Origin: Lacunisphaera limnophila
Lineage (GTDB): Bacteria > Verrucomicrobiota > Verrucomicrobiia > Opitutales > Opitutaceae
Reading direction: 5' to 3'
NCBI RefSeq assembly: GCF_001746835.1
Contig: NZ_CP016094.1
Location: 4,135,285-4,199,284, forward strand
DNA: 64,000 bases
Under the pieces are notes generated by a model. It ran no database searches. It was not told the DNA's origin and saw only the letters and a program-made list of their open reading frames with translations. The translations under genes were made by a program, and so were the position numbers. Shown here in pieces: positions 8,076-16,433 of this stretch (the stretch's first letter is position 1; each line of letters begins with the position of its first letter).

Positions 8076-9466
8076 GGGACGATAGCAGCGACCAGGGCCG
8101 GGTTCGCGCGTAGAGTTTCGAGATGATGATAAGATAGGGAAGTCTGTCCGGTGATGATGTCGTTGGCGGGGCCTTCACCACGAACTAAGTCGGTGGGCGG
8201 CGTGATCGTCACGGGGCCGTCAGAGGTCGCGGCCACCAAGGTCGCCGTGGGCTGAATGCCACGCGTGCGCCACTGCGGCCGGCGCTGGTTGATTCGGGTT
8301 TCGATACTGGCAGTCTTCCGATGCCCACAGCCCGAAGCAACGATTACAGCAGAGATGACTTTTCCGCCACGCCGGAATTCGACCAAGCCGTCTTCTGCGA
8401 CACTGACCTCGGTTGTCGAGTTGCGGGCGATATACGCAATGCCCAGCAGGAGATCAGCCTGCAACGGCGAGACGTTTCCGTCCATCGGCTGGTATGGACG
8501 TTTGTCGTTCAAGAGCCAATTTGCCCTAATCCTGCCAGCCGTGACAACCCCATGCCCGCGCAACTGTGCAAGGATTGGGGTCAGGTTCTCGTTGGTATGA
8601 TTGTTCTCCAGAGCTTTTTCCTGGGCCGATGCAGCAAGCAGTTGGTGATGCTCAACTACGAGCCGGTCCGCTAGTTGCCGCATGAAATCGCACCAACCCA
8701 TCTGGATGTAACGATCGTCGGCCAGTTGCATCTGTTGGAAAAATCCCGAACCCGCGCTTGGAGATGGATTCACCAGATACTGCCGCGTTGCGGCCGGAAT
8801 CGCTTGCCGCATCAGCTTGGCGCTCTCCAGAAGCACGGTTACCGCGGTCCCGATTCCAGCGAATACCACCACCGGCCTGACGAGCACGTGCTGCGTAATT
8901 TGCTGTTCCCAATTTCCCTGCCACTCAGCCTGAATGGTCACGGTTCTCAGGACCCAGGCATTGGGATCGACTTCATTGGCGCTGCGATGAAGATAGTAAA
9001 TGTTGTGGTTCGTTTGATTGCCAAGGTGGTGGGGCCCTTCAATAATGCCAACAATGTCGCCACAGGACAACGCGGCCACCGCCGCCGTAATGGCGACATC
9101 GTAGTTCAAAGTGACGATGGAGGCTATGGCACGTTCGGTTAACAGGGCCGCTGCGATGAGATAGCCCTCGTTGGGCATTTTCGCATGAAGCTGGTAGCGT
9201 TGCCGCAAACGAGTCACCAAGGGTTCCTGCGTCCCTGCTTTCAGAAAAACCAGATCCGCCAACACCGAGAGATCGTCGGGCTTGGTGCATTCCCCTGCGG
9301 CAAGAAATCCGTCAGCGACAAAATCGTCATGAAGAGCCTGGGAGCATACCCGCGCGACCGGGACCCCGGTAGGTGCTTCGACTGAACAACCAGCGCCCAG
9401 AATAAGGGCCAAGCGTCCACCGCCAGGAGCCACAACGGCTTGGTTTAGTTCAACAGGAAGGGGCAT
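8072..9466 (-). CDS. SIR2-like NADase-fold effector protein
   Basis: 464 residues. The N-terminal 250 residues look like a SIR2 domain. L-I-L-G-A-G-C-S at 21-28 is the NAD-binding Gly-rich loop, T-L-N-Y-D at 119-123 matches the second conserved motif, and a His at about 160 in Y-Y-L-H-R fits the catalytic His. V-V-V-F-A-G-I-G-T follows near 200. The last 200 residues are a separate unknown domain. SIR2-like effectors of prokaryotic immune systems usually degrade NAD+ to stop infected cells. This is the first gene of the ATGA-coupled trio ending in the ABC ATPase, so it is the likely toxic effector. Lack of a zinc-binding Cys set argues against a classical deacetylase. Confidence 0.85.
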   Translation of the reverse strand: MPLPVELNQAVVAPGGGRLALILGAGCSVEAPTGVPVARVCSQALHDDFVADGFLAAGECTKPDDLSVLADLVFLKAGTQEPLVTRLRQRYQLHAKMPNEGYLIAAALLTERAIASIVTLNYDVAITAAVAALSCGDIVGIIEGPHHLGNQTNHNIYYLHRSANEVDPNAWVLRTVTIQAEWQGNWEQQITQHVLVRPVVVFAGIGTAVTVLLESAKLMRQAIPAATRQYLVNPSPSAGSGFFQQMQLADDRYIQMGWCDFMRQLADRLVVEHHQLLAASAQEKALENNHTNENLTPILAQLRGHGVVTAGRIRANWLLNDKRPYQPMDGNVSPLQADLLLGIAYIARNSTTEVSVAEDGLVEFRRGGKVISAVIVASGCGHRKTASIETRINQRRPQWRTRGIQPTATLVAATSDGPVTITPPTDLVRGEGPANDIITGQTSLSYHHLETLRANPALVAAIVP

Positions 9467-9821
9467 GGGCTAAGCATATCGTGAATATCAGGACGTGCAG
9501 GCCCGGCACGCGTGTGCAGACCAAACTGGATTTGATTTTGGGGCAAGGCTCATCGGCAAGGCCTTCCCGCACCTCCCGAAACCAGGCATGAAGCACTACC
9601 AGCCGGCCAGACGGCCAAGCCTGTTGAGACAATCCCAGGCATCATCAGATCGCAGAGCCCTGGACGAGGCACAATTGCGACTCCGAAAAGGGTCAATGGG
9701 TTGACGAAGGGCCTTCCCGTTACTGGAGACCGAGAAAATGATCCCTTCGACCAAGCGTTTTGCCAAGTCGATGTGACCGCGCGATTGTCATTAACACGTT
9801 TCGGCGCGAATATCGGCGCAA
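9467..9821. other. Gene-free stretch between two defence genes
   Basis: 355 bases between the start of the SIR2-like gene and the stop of the DUF4365 gene, both on the minus strand. Only short unconvincing reading frames occur. It should hold the promoter of the SIR2 operon. I see no tRNA, clear inverted repeat or terminator with a T-run. Confidence 0.4.
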
Positions 9822-10868
9822 TCAGACCGGATACAGGTAGTCAAGGAGCGCCGACGGGCCCCGATTCATAAGTTTGTCCAACACATCGTATTCCTCCGTG
9901 GTGGCCAGGCGAAAGCCAAAGGCCCGGAATTCGCGAGCGGCTTCCTGCAGCCCCAGCTCACTCACGTTGGGGAAAGCCTCCTGCAATGTGCAAAAAAAGG
10001 CCGGGCATGGATTCTTCTTCCCGGCGTATCGCTCCGGTAGCTTGAGCTGAGAAATGTGCTTCGGGAAGTAACGATAGAGCCGGCTCAAAACATTGATTCC
10101 AGTCCGAGAATAGGTTTCATCCCGCCAGATAAGCCGGTCAATTTGCTCGACGGTGAAGCGATCTCCAAAGATTTCGGCCAACCGGAACAGTAGTTCGACG
10201 ATCTTGTTGCCCTTGGGTGTGCCCCAAATCTCCAAGCCCATGGCGACAGCCCGGTCGATCACAGCCCCGATTGGAAAAGGATCGGGCAAGGGTCCGACTT
10301 CCACCAAGAGATCCGTCAGGGTGGTCAGCATCTTCGCGTTATCCTGCCGGGATGCGGCGCGGACGGTATCCGAGAGACTCAAAACCAGTTGTTCATGGGT
10401 TTCGCCGCGCGCCATTTGCTGTAGTTCGCCCGTCAGCCCGCGACGAAAATCGTGCGCTGACGGGATCCATACGGTAATGGATTCGGGAAGATCCTGAAAG
10501 CGGACGCCTTCCTGCCGCTGCGAAAGCCACCAACGTTGAACCCAGAGATACCAGGCGCGCTCCTTACTGCGGTCCATCCAGACCAGGACTAGCGGAATAC
10601 GAAGATTTTCACCGATGTGAACGAGGTCCTTGGGAAGTTGGCAGGCCACCCGGCCCTGCTTTTGAGTGGCAGTTGTGGTGGATTTGACCTGCAGCTTGAT
10701 GAGTTCTCCGGCGACCGCTGGAATCGCTAACTCGAGTTCAATATCCATCCCAAAATCATGCTGCACCTGGTGGCGCACTATCCAGTTTTCGGACGCCTCA
10801 GCCACCCAAACAGCCGAAGCCTCGGCTTTTGCACCAACGGCTTGTTGCTGACTTCTCGTCTTAGCCAT
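9822..10868 (-). CDS. DUF4365 domain protein, PD-(D/E)xK nuclease-like
   Basis: 348 residues. The N-terminal 130 residues match the DUF4365 pattern: A-K-A-E early, then D-F-G-M-D-I-E-L-E-L at 38-47 with the metal-binding Asp, and I-K-L-Q-V-K-S at 57-63, the Q-x-K variant of the PD-(D/E)xK core. W-V-Q-R-W-W follows. The remainder is mostly helical and unassigned. DUF4365 proteins are frequent in defence islands and are thought to be nucleases. This gene stands alone, with 355 bases before the SIR2 operon and about 430 bases to the chromosomal oxidoreductase gene. Nuclease activity is inferred from fold residues only. Confidence 0.75.
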   Translation of the reverse strand: MAKTRSQQQAVGAKAEASAVWVAEASENWIVRHQVQHDFGMDIELELAIPAVAGELIKLQVKSTTTATQKQGRVACQLPKDLVHIGENLRIPLVLVWMDRSKERAWYLWVQRWWLSQRQEGVRFQDLPESITVWIPSAHDFRRGLTGELQQMARGETHEQLVLSLSDTVRAASRQDNAKMLTTLTDLLVEVGPLPDPFPIGAVIDRAVAMGLEIWGTPKGNKIVELLFRLAEIFGDRFTVEQIDRLIWRDETYSRTGINVLSRLYRYFPKHISQLKLPERYAGKKNPCPAFFCTLQEAFPNVSELGLQEAAREFRAFGFRLATTEEYDVLDKLMNRGPSALLDYLYPV

Positions 10869-11296
10869 GATGTTTGAAATTTTGTCGCGCCGGGGAGATG
10901 ACTACAAGCCTGCCCTACTCAACTTCCTTCAGGATGCGCAGGATCTGCTCTTACCCGGCACGCAATCTTGCAAGGTATGGACGTATCCCTCATTGGCGCT
11001 CGCGGTCGCCTAAGAGCCATCCACTTTGCAACGTTTATTTTACAATTAGCCTACGCTCTCCGCAAGGTATCGGGGTGAGTAAGTTGTCTCACCTGTTAAT
11101 TCGTAAGCCTCAGTTAACTCCCCCCTTACGGCCGAGTGGCTGGTCTTTAGATCCCCAGTGGCCGTGAGGATCGGCCTGAGTAGCAGTTTTCGACAATATT
11201 CCGCGCCACTTTCGACCCAAACCCACCGCCCGGCTGGCCCAGCCAGCGGCGGCCAGCCGGCCCGCACCGGCCGGGCCGGGCGGGCGGGGTCGTGAC
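10869..11296. other. Intergenic stretch marking the island/chromosome boundary
   Basis: About 430 bases. GC rises sharply near 11,200, from the lower-GC island to the 65-70% GC backbone. GC-rich inverted segments lie at 11,219-11,290, just past the stop of the minus-strand oxidoreductase, and could end its transcript, though no T-run follows. No integrase gene, tRNA or clear attachment-site repeat can be seen. The other end of the island lies outside the window. Confidence 0.4.
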
Positions 11297-12595
11297 TCAG
11301 ACCAGCGGGGTCTCGCCGGGGACCGGTACCTTCACCGCGGGGGCATCGCCGAAGGCGTAGGCCGCGGGCGTGAGGTCGAGCTTCGAGTTGGCGAGCAACC
11401 AGCCGTAGCTGACCTCGCGGCCCGTGTAGGCGGACATGCGGCCGAGGATGGCGGTCAGCGTGGACTCGGCGACCTGCTTGCCCTCGTTGAGCGGCGTGCC
11501 GGCGCGAATACTGCGGATCAGGTCGATGTGCTCCTGATCGTAGGGATTCACGAGCTGGCCGGAGTATTTCCACGGCTGCTCGCCGCGGATCGTGCCCGAC
11601 GGATCGGCCGAGCCCTTCGTGCCGGTGAGACGCTCGCTGACGCGCGTCGAGGTGCCGGGCACCTGGCGGCACATGCTCTGCACCCGCGCGCCGTTGGCGT
11701 ATTCAAACTCGATGGCGAAATGATCCCAGGCATCGCCGTACTTCGCGTCGGTGCGGCTCTGGCGCCCGCCCATGCCGTAGGCCTTCACCGGGGGGCCGCC
11801 GAAGGCCCAGTTCATCACGTCGATGTTGTGCATGTGCTGCTCGACGATGTGATCGCCGCTCAGCCAGGTAAAATAGAGCCAGTTGCGCATCTGGTATTCC
11901 ATCTCCGTCCACTCCGGCTTGCGGCCGTTGTGCCAGAGGCCCTCCTGCATCCAGTAGCAGGAGCCGCCGGTGAGCTCGCCGATGGCACCGTCCTTGATCC
12001 GGGCCATGGTCTCGAGGTAATCCGCCGAGTGCCGGCGCTGCGTGCCGGCGACGATCGCGAGCTTCTTTTGCGCGGCGATTTCCGCCACGCGGATGACCAG
12101 CCGGGCGCCCATGGGATCCACGGCCACGGGCTTCTCCATGAACACGTGCAACCCCGCATCGACGGCCGCCTGCAGGTGCAGCGGGCGGAACTGCGGCGGC
12201 GTGACCAGGAGCACCAGATCGATGCCGGAGGCCATCACCTGCTTGTAGGCGTCAAAGCCGGTGAAACAGCGCTCGCGCGTCACGGCAAACTGATCGGCGG
12301 GCAGCGGGGCCCGGCCCTCGCCCTTTCCCCCCTGGGTGAATTCCTTCATCGCCCCGTCCACGCGGTCGGCGAAGGCGTCGCCGAGGGCCACGAGCTGGAC
12401 CGAGGGGTCGGCCGCGAGGCAGTTGCGCACGGCGCCCATGCCGCGGCCGCCGCAGCCGACGAGCCCGACGCGGATGCGGTCGGAACCGGCGGCGAAGACC
12501 GGCGTGAGGGAACCGAGCAACGGGAGAAGCGAGGCGGCGGCACCGGTCTTGAGGAACTGGCGGCGCGAATAACCGGAGAACGAGGGGACATTCAT
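11297..12595 (-). CDS. Tat-exported Gfo/Idh/MocA family oxidoreductase
   Basis: 432 residues. A twin-arginine signal S-R-R-Q-F-L-K at 10-16 followed by a hydrophobic stretch ending A-V-F-A-A-G marks export of a folded, cofactor-loaded enzyme. The Rossmann motif V-G-L-V-G-C-G-G-R-G-M-G starts near residue 43. M-E-K-P-V-A near 154 is the family's conserved E-K-P sequence with the catalytic Lys. The family uses NAD(P) to oxidise or reduce sugars and related substrates, and exported members are abundant in Verrucomicrobiota and Planctomycetes. The exact substrate is unknown. It is transcribed alone, divergently from the polymerase gene. Confidence 0.9.
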   Translation of the reverse strand: MNVPSFSGYSRRQFLKTGAAASLLPLLGSLTPVFAAGSDRIRVGLVGCGGRGMGAVRNCLAADPSVQLVALGDAFADRVDGAMKEFTQGGKGEGRAPLPADQFAVTRERCFTGFDAYKQVMASGIDLVLLVTPPQFRPLHLQAAVDAGLHVFMEKPVAVDPMGARLVIRVAEIAAQKKLAIVAGTQRRHSADYLETMARIKDGAIGELTGGSCYWMQEGLWHNGRKPEWTEMEYQMRNWLYFTWLSGDHIVEQHMHNIDVMNWAFGGPPVKAYGMGGRQSRTDAKYGDAWDHFAIEFEYANGARVQSMCRQVPGTSTRVSERLTGTKGSADPSGTIRGEQPWKYSGQLVNPYDQEHIDLIRSIRAGTPLNEGKQVAESTLTAILGRMSAYTGREVSYGWLLANSKLDLTPAAYAFGDAPAVKVPVPGETPLV

Positions 12596-12804
12596 GACGG
12601 AGGGGGTTGACGGTGGGGCGACGCCGGGGGGCGACGCGTTATCCGAGGGGTGCGATCAGTCCATGAATTTCCCGCCCGGGCGCAAACCTGTTCACCCGAA
12701 AGGCCAAGCGATGCGCAGTGATTGCTAACCCGCGAGACGACCGGCCCGCCGAATCCGCCGACTCGCCCCTTGCCACGCCGCGTTTCCGGGCGATTTTCAG
12801 GGTC

Positions 12805-14100
12805 GTGCCGCTGCGCTACCTCACCCTCGATTTCAATTCCTTCTTCGCTTCGGTGGAGCAGCAGGAACGGCCGGAGCTCCGCGGCCGGCCGGTCGGCATC
12901 GTGCCGGTGATGGCCGAGACGACCGGTTGCGTGGCGATCAGCCTCGAGGCCAAGGCCGCGGGCCTCACCCGCAACGCCCGCGTGTCCGACGCCCGCCAGC
13001 TCTGTCCCGGCATCGTCATCGTCGAGGCCCGCCCCGAAACCTACATTCAGTACCACCGGGCCCTCGCGGCGGTCATCAAGACCCACGTCCCCGAGACCAA
13101 GATGCAGTCGATCGACGAAATGACCGCCCGGCTGCACGCATTCCTGAACCGCACGCAGGCGGAGCAACTGGCCCGGGAGATCAAGGCCGACATCGCGCGC
13201 CAAGTCGGTCCCCTCCTCCGCAGTTCCATCGGCATCGCCCCGACCTGGCTGCTCGCCAAGGTGGCCTCGGACATGCAGAAACCCGACGGGCTCGTAATCC
13301 TCGATGACGAGGATATCCCCGGGAAGCTCCTGCACCTGAAGCCGGGTGACATCGCCGGCATCGGCCCCAACATCCAGCGTCGCCTCGAGGAACATGGCAT
13401 CACCACCATGGCGCAGCTTTATGCCGCCAACGTGCACGAATTCCGCGGCATCTGGGGCGGCGTCCGCGGCGAGCAGGTCTGGCGCCTCCTGCATGGCGAG
13501 GATCTCGACTACTTCGAGCAGCGGGAAGGCCAGACCATCGGCCACGGCCAGGTGCTGCCTCCGGCCAAACGCAACCACGCCGACGCCCTCGCCGGACTGC
13601 ACCGCCTGCTGCAGAAGGCCGCGATGCGGCTGCGCCATTCCCAGTATTTTGCCGGGGCGCTGCACGTGTCGGTCGACTACGCCGACGAGGCCCACTGGTC
13701 GGACGAGATGCAGCTGACCGAGACCCAGGACACGCTGCGCCTGACGCACGCGCTCAACGAGATCTGTCGCCGGCGCCCGGAGAAATTCAACCGCCGCAAG
13801 CCACTGCGCATCGGCGTGCACCTCACCGCGCTCATCGACACCAAGCTGCACACCCCGGACCTGTTCGAGGAGCGGACGGAGCAGACGCGTGGCAAGCTCT
13901 TCGAGGCGGTGGATCACCTCAACAAGGTCCTCGGCAAGAACACCGTTTACTTGGGTGGCGCCCACGGTGCCACGAAGGACGCCCCGATGCGAATTGCGTT
14001 CACGCGCATCCCCGAGCCCGAGATCGAGGAGATCGACCGCAGCTACGAGGGACGCCTGAAAAAGAAAACACCCCCGCCGAAGGAGCCGGAGGTGTGGTGA
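12805..14100 (+). CDS. Y-family DNA polymerase (DinB/Pol IV-like)
   Basis: 431 residues from GTG 12805; a GTG at 12718 in frame would add 29 residues with no family similarity. The start P-L-R-Y-L-T-L-D-F-N-S-F-F-A-S-V-E-Q-Q is the family's first metal-binding motif with the steric-gate aromatic residue. M-Q-S-I-D-E-M carries the second catalytic Asp-Glu pair, although the usual Ala after the Glu is Met here. A Lys/Asp-rich palm segment (L-L-A-K-V-A-S-D-M-Q-K-P) and an HhH segment (I-A-G-I-G-P-N-I-Q-R-R-L) follow. Translesion synthesis is the expected role. Neither recA- nor dnaE2-type neighbours are present, so it is not an ImuA-ImuB-DnaE2 cassette. Confidence 0.88.
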   Translation: MPLRYLTLDFNSFFASVEQQERPELRGRPVGIVPVMAETTGCVAISLEAKAAGLTRNARVSDARQLCPGIVIVEARPETYIQYHRALAAVIKTHVPETKMQSIDEMTARLHAFLNRTQAEQLAREIKADIARQVGPLLRSSIGIAPTWLLAKVASDMQKPDGLVILDDEDIPGKLLHLKPGDIAGIGPNIQRRLEEHGITTMAQLYAANVHEFRGIWGGVRGEQVWRLLHGEDLDYFEQREGQTIGHGQVLPPAKRNHADALAGLHRLLQKAAMRLRHSQYFAGALHVSVDYADEAHWSDEMQLTETQDTLRLTHALNEICRRRPEKFNRRKPLRIGVHLTALIDTKLHTPDLFEERTEQTRGKLFEAVDHLNKVLGKNTVYLGGAHGATKDAPMRIAFTRIPEPEIEEIDRSYEGRLKKKTPPPKEPEVW

Positions 14101-14112
14101 GGGGGATTTAAT

Positions 14113-14159
14113 GTAGCCTGGCTCGCTGAGCCCGGTCCGGGGTCAGCGACCCCGGTTAC
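14113..14159. repeat. REPIN-like paired palindromes with GTAG/GTAA heads
   Basis: Two GC-rich hairpin halves face each other between convergent genes. The left half starts GTAGCCTGGCTCGC; the right half, read on the minus strand, starts GTAACCGGGGTCGC. Inverted REP pairs with a GTAG-type head are the product expected from RAYT transposases. It may also end transcription of both genes. Confidence 0.6.
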
Positions 14160-14170
14160 AGCTGTTGCCC

Positions 14171-15184
14171 TCAATCGATGATCCCTTCCTTCCGCAGCAC
14201 CTGTTCGAAATTTTCGCGGGTGATCAGGATGCCGCTGGTGCGGGTGTCGGCCGGCGGGACGGTGCCGTCCTTGATCCAATGATAGAGCATCTCGGCGGTC
14301 TGGAAGCCCTCCTGCGGGGCGGAGACGAGCATCGAGCCGTGGAAGCCGGTGGGCTTCGCCTTGCGCAACTCGTCGATGCAGTCGGTGCCGTTGATGCCGA
14401 TGCCGATCACGTTCTCCGCGGTGAAGCCGCGGCCCTCGGTCGCGCGGATGGCGCCGAGCACGGCGTTGTCGTTCATGCCGAGGACGAGCCAGCGCTTCAC
14501 GTCCGGGTGCTGGGTGAGCAGGATGTTGGCGGCATCGAGGCTGCCCGGGATGTCGGTGGTCTTTTGCGGTGCCTTGAAAATGCGGTCGGCCGGAAACCCC
14601 GCGGCCCGGAGGGCGGCGATGGAGGCGTCGGTGCGCTCGCGCGCGGTGTCGAGTTCCTCGAAGGTGATGGCGCACACAGCGGTCTCCGCCACCGGCCAGC
14701 CGCGGCGCTGCATCTCCGCGTAAAGCGCCTCGCCCTGTGCGGCGCCGATCTTGCTGGCCGACATGCCGAGGTAGGGCACCTCGGTCATGAACTTGCCGTC
14801 GGCCGACACGAACTGGTCGTCCACGGTGATGAGCTTGAGCCCCTTGAGTTTCGCGCGCGCCGCGATGGCGGGCCCGAGGCGGACATCGGGCGTGCAGATC
14901 ACGAAACCCTGCGCCCCGCCGGCCACGAGGCTGTCGATGGCGGTCATGACCTTCTCGCCGTCGGTCACGCCGAGCTTCACCACCTCGAAACCGTACTGCT
15001 TCGCGGCCGCATCGGCACCCTTCCATTCGAACTGGAACCAGGGTTCCTCGGGCTGCTTCACCAGGAAACCGATCTTGATCTTCGCCGGCGCGGAGGCGGG
15101 CGCGGGCGTGGCGGTTTGTTTGCTGCAACCGGCCAGCAGACCGGCGCTCAGGAGGATCAGGACCAGTGGGGCGGGGATTTTCAT
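14171..15184 (-). CDS. araF: L-arabinose-binding lipoprotein (AraF-like ABC substrate-binding protein)
   Basis: 337 residues from ATG 15184. The N-terminus is a lipoprotein signal ending L-L-A-G-C, so it is anchored by lipid rather than free in the periplasm as in Escherichia coli. The mature protein follows AraF closely: G-F-L-V-K-Q-P-E-E-P-W-F, V-I-C-T-P-D, T-V-D-D-Q-F-V, E-L-D-T-A-R, G-M-N-D-N and G-I-N-G-T-D include the known sugar-contacting residues. No araG or araH transporter genes flank it, so it is an orphan here and must share a permease encoded elsewhere or act as a sensor. The gene is convergent with the polymerase gene. Confidence 0.88.
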   Translation of the reverse strand: MKIPAPLVLILLSAGLLAGCSKQTATPAPASAPAKIKIGFLVKQPEEPWFQFEWKGADAAAKQYGFEVVKLGVTDGEKVMTAIDSLVAGGAQGFVICTPDVRLGPAIAARAKLKGLKLITVDDQFVSADGKFMTEVPYLGMSASKIGAAQGEALYAEMQRRGWPVAETAVCAITFEELDTARERTDASIAALRAAGFPADRIFKAPQKTTDIPGSLDAANILLTQHPDVKRWLVLGMNDNAVLGAIRATEGRGFTAENVIGIGINGTDCIDELRKAKPTGFHGSMLVSAPQEGFQTAEMLYHWIKDGTVPPADTRTSGILITRENFEQVLRKEGIID

Positions 15185-15310
15185 GGGGTATGCGCCCCGG
15201 TGATAGGCCGGGCGCACGGCGCGGGCAAGCCCACACGCCCGGCCCCGGGCCCGGGTCCCGCGATCGGGCTTCCCTTTATCCGCGGGATGCCGCTAGCTGC
15301 AGGCCTCGCC

Positions 15311-15616
15311 ATGCCCTCCCCTGTTGACGTGCAACTCATCGGCCCCGAGGTCGCCATCCGCTGGGATGACGGCCAGGAAAGCTACATCACCTTCGCCACG
15401 CTGCGGGCGGCTTCGCCGAGCGCGGAGGTCAAGGGCGAGCGCGACATCTTCGGCACGGTCTATGGCGGCGAAGCCCCGCGGGACTACCGCGGCGTCGAGG
15501 TGACCGGCTGGGAACGCGTGGGCAACTACGCGATCCGCTTCGATTTCAGCGACGGCCACCGCACGGGGCTGTATGCCTACGAGCTGTTGCGGAAGCTGGG
15601 GGAAGCCCCGAAGTAG
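15311..15616 (+). CDS. DUF971 family protein
   Basis: 101 residues from ATG 15311; another in-frame ATG at 15287 is possible but less likely. The sequence I-R-W-D-D-G-Q-E-S-Y-I-T-F, L-R-A-A-S-P-S-A, Y-R-G-V-E-V, W-E-R-V-G-N-Y-A-I-R-F-D-F-S-D-G-H-R-T-G-L-Y-A-Y-E matches the small DUF971 domain, which is also the N-terminal domain of gamma-butyrobetaine hydroxylase-like enzymes. In bacteria, stand-alone forms have been linked to Fe-S protein assembly or the Mrp/ApbC neighbourhood. Its stop codon TAG is part of a GTAG repeat head at 15613-15616. Confidence 0.88.
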   Translation: MPSPVDVQLIGPEVAIRWDDGQESYITFATLRAASPSAEVKGERDIFGTVYGGEAPRDYRGVEVTGWERVGNYAIRFDFSDGHRTGLYAYELLRKLGEAPK

Positions 15617-15639
15617 GACCGGGCTTTGACCGGCCCTAC
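15613..15639. repeat. REP-like palindrome with GTAG head, shares the upstream stop codon
   Basis: The sequence starts GTAGGACCGGGC and ends GGCCCTAC, giving a short GC-rich hairpin flanked by GTAG and CTAC. TAG of the head is the stop codon of the DUF971 gene. It lies between this gene and the convergent lpxA. Confidence 0.55.
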
Positions 15640-15643
15640 CCGC

Positions 15644-16429
15644 TCACTTCCCCGCCACGACCCCGCGTTCGCTCTTCGTGACGAAATTCAGGAAGTGCTG
15701 GAACTCCGGCGCGCTCGCCAGTTTGTGCTGGCGCATGTGCTCGAAAGCCTGGGTGCGGTTGTAGCCCGAGCGGTAGAAGAGCCGGAAGGCCTGCTTGATC
15801 GCGTCGAGCTGCTCCACCGTGAATTCATGGCGCTCGAGGCCGACCTTGTTGATGGAGCGGGCGATGGCGGCGTTGCCGTCGGCGATGATGTAGGGCGGCA
15901 CGTCCTGCACGACCTTCGACATGGCGCCGAGCATGGAGTGGCTGCCGACGCGGCAGAACTGGTGCACGCCGGAACCCCAGCCGATGTTGACATGGTCCTC
16001 CACGACCACATGCCCGGCCAGCGCGGACTGCGCGCTCATCACGAGGTGGTGGCCGACGATGCAGTCGTGGGCGATGTGGCTGTAGGCCAGCATCACGTTG
16101 TCGTCGCCCATCCGCGTGTAGTCGGCCTCGTTGGTGGCGCCGTGCACGCTGACGTACTCGCGGAAAACATTGCGGTCGCCCACGACGAGACCGGGCTCGC
16201 CGCCCTTGTACTTCAGGTCGTGGGTCTTGGTGCCGACGCAGGAGAACGGGAAGATCTCGCACTGCCGCCCGATGGTGGTGCGGCCCTCGACGTTGGCGTG
16301 GTGGTGCAGGACGGTGCCGTCGCCGATCACCGCCTTGCCGCCGACGAAGGCGTAGGCGCCGATGATGACATCCTCGCCCAGCTGCGCACCGGGCTCGATG
16401 ATGGCCGTGGGATGGATCTGTTGGGCCAT
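15644..16429 (-). CDS. lpxA: Acyl-ACP--UDP-N-acetylglucosamine O-acyltransferase LpxA
   Basis: 261 residues from ATG 16429. The protein is a left-handed beta-helix of hexapeptide repeats (I-H-P-T-A-I-I-E-P-G-A-Q-L-G, V-I-I-G-A-Y-A-F-V-G). The catalytic His lies in A-Y-S-H-I-A-H-D-C-I-V-G, and Q-D-V-P-P-Y-I-I-A-D-G-N matches the family signature. The C-terminal helical part ends with F-L-N-F-V. It catalyses the first acylation of lipid A synthesis in the cytoplasm. It begins four bases after the lpxC-fabZ stop, in one operon, so the window encodes steps one and two of lipid A synthesis together. Confidence 0.97.
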   Translation of the reverse strand: MAQQIHPTAIIEPGAQLGEDVIIGAYAFVGGKAVIGDGTVLHHHANVEGRTTIGRQCEIFPFSCVGTKTHDLKYKGGEPGLVVGDRNVFREYVSVHGATNEADYTRMGDDNVMLAYSHIAHDCIVGHHLVMSAQSALAGHVVVEDHVNIGWGSGVHQFCRVGSHSMLGAMSKVVQDVPPYIIADGNAAIARSINKVGLERHEFTVEQLDAIKQAFRLFYRSGYNRTQAFEHMRQHKLASAPEFQHFLNFVTKSERGVVAGK

Positions 16430-16433
16430 GGCG

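Noticed and set aside
11130..11200. GGCCGAGTGGCTGG resembling a tRNA-Ser D-arm, with TTTTCGAC like a T-loop
   Set aside because: No acceptor stem, anticodon stem or T stem could be paired around it; likely chance.
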